In this document: piece after piece, positions 7,092 to 7,196 of the stretch
Layout of the letters: the number at the start of each line of letters is the position of its first letter
Numbering within the stretch: the first letter of the stretch is position 1
Origin: Chloroflexota bacterium
GTDB taxonomy: Bacteria > Chloroflexota > Anaerolineae > Aggregatilineales > Phototrophicaceae
Assembly (NCBI GenBank): GCA_010092805.1
Contig: JAADYY010000606.1
Coordinates: 1 to 7,196, forward strand
DNA: 7,196 nucleotides
Direction: 5' to 3'
Notes under the pieces: generated by a model
Seen by the model: the letters and a program-made list of their open reading frames with translations, nothing else
Told to the model about the DNA's origin: nothing
The model's database searches: none
Position numbers and translations under genes: made by a program

Positions 7092-7173
7092 CATCGGCGG
7101 TAAAATAGTTTATTCGTTGTATAGTTTCATATCGCAGCGACGATAGAGATCATGTTGTAAAACGTTTTTTGGA

Positions 7174-7181
7174 AAAGGTGG
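7174..7181 (+). promoter_or_regulatory. Possible ribosome binding site of a divergent gene at the right edge
   Basis: AAAGGTGG on the plus strand is followed after 11 bases by ATG at 7193-7195, the last complete codon of the window; an in-frame GTG lies at 7178. This would be the start of a gene reading away from the cluster. With one codon visible, it cannot be separated from chance. Confidence 0.2.
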
Positions 7182-7196
7182 ATCATAACCTGATGA

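Larger units (their letters stand above)
6928..7196. other. Non-coding upstream region, AT-rich toward the right edge
   Basis: No convincing coding frame covers these 269 bases. The half nearest the glycosyltransferase is GC-rich like the genes; from about 7081 to the edge it becomes clearly AT-rich, as expected of a promoter region. It contains a perfect TGTGA-N6-TCACA palindrome and, at the far end, a plus-strand Shine-Dalgarno-like sequence. No strong sigma-70-type promoter is visible on either strand. On the minus strand TTGTCA (7082-7077) is a 5/6 match to a -35 but lacks a good -10. On the plus strand GTGACA (7076-7081) is followed by TAAAAT (7101-7106) at an overlong 19-base spacing. 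Confidence 0.6.

Noticed and set aside
7159..7168. AAAACGTTTT palindrome near the right edge
   Set aside because: A 10-base AT-rich self-complement is too short for a terminator stem and has no loop; it is probably just a feature of the AT-rich region.
7110..7196. Minus-strand frame of 28 codons open from the right edge to a TAA, possible end of another gene
   Set aside because: It lies in AT-rich DNA with codon use unlike the cluster and no recognisable motif; an open stretch this short is expected by chance. It cannot be fully excluded without the flanking sequence.

Overview
The window is a bacterial cell-surface polysaccharide cluster from a GC-rich genome. All six supported genes lie on the minus strand and read from right to left. 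Nothing here fixes the organism. GC-rich codon use, GTG and TTG starts and mostly weak Shine-Dalgarno sites fit many phyla. A Chloroflexota-like bacterium is a low-confidence guess from general impression only.

Layout in the direction of transcription: (1) An AT-rich non-coding stretch at the right edge (about 7030-7196). It holds a perfect TGTGA-N6-TCACA palindrome and, on the plus strand, a possible ribosome binding site for a divergent gene that would start at the very edge. (2) A family 2 glycosyltransferase (6927-5977). (3) A 138-base gap with weak promoter-like elements. (4) A tightly packed run: an ABC-2 polysaccharide exporter permease (Wzm type, 5838-4972), its ATPase with a C-terminal extension (Wzt type, 4972-3671), a methyltransferase fused to a long repetitive coiled coil (3684-2173), a second family 2 glycosyltransferase (2157-1213), and a third (from 1193) that runs off the left edge. 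Genes in the run overlap by 1 and 14 bases or are 15 and 19 bases apart, so they are probably one transcript.

Likely joint function: the glycosyltransferases build a glycan on a lipid carrier at the inner face of the membrane, and Wzm/Wzt export it. The most interesting part is the pair of an extended Wzt (433 residues) and the adjacent methyltransferase-coiled-coil protein. Order and architecture resemble wzm-wzt-wbdD of the E. coli O8/O9a O-antigen loci. There, WbdD caps the non-reducing end, its coiled coil acts as a molecular ruler, and the Wzt C-terminal domain recognises the cap. The protein here has no room for the kinase domain of the O9a enzyme, and its coiled coil contains about six tandem 21-residue (three-heptad) units. 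I infer a methylation-only chain terminator and ruler; this is untested.
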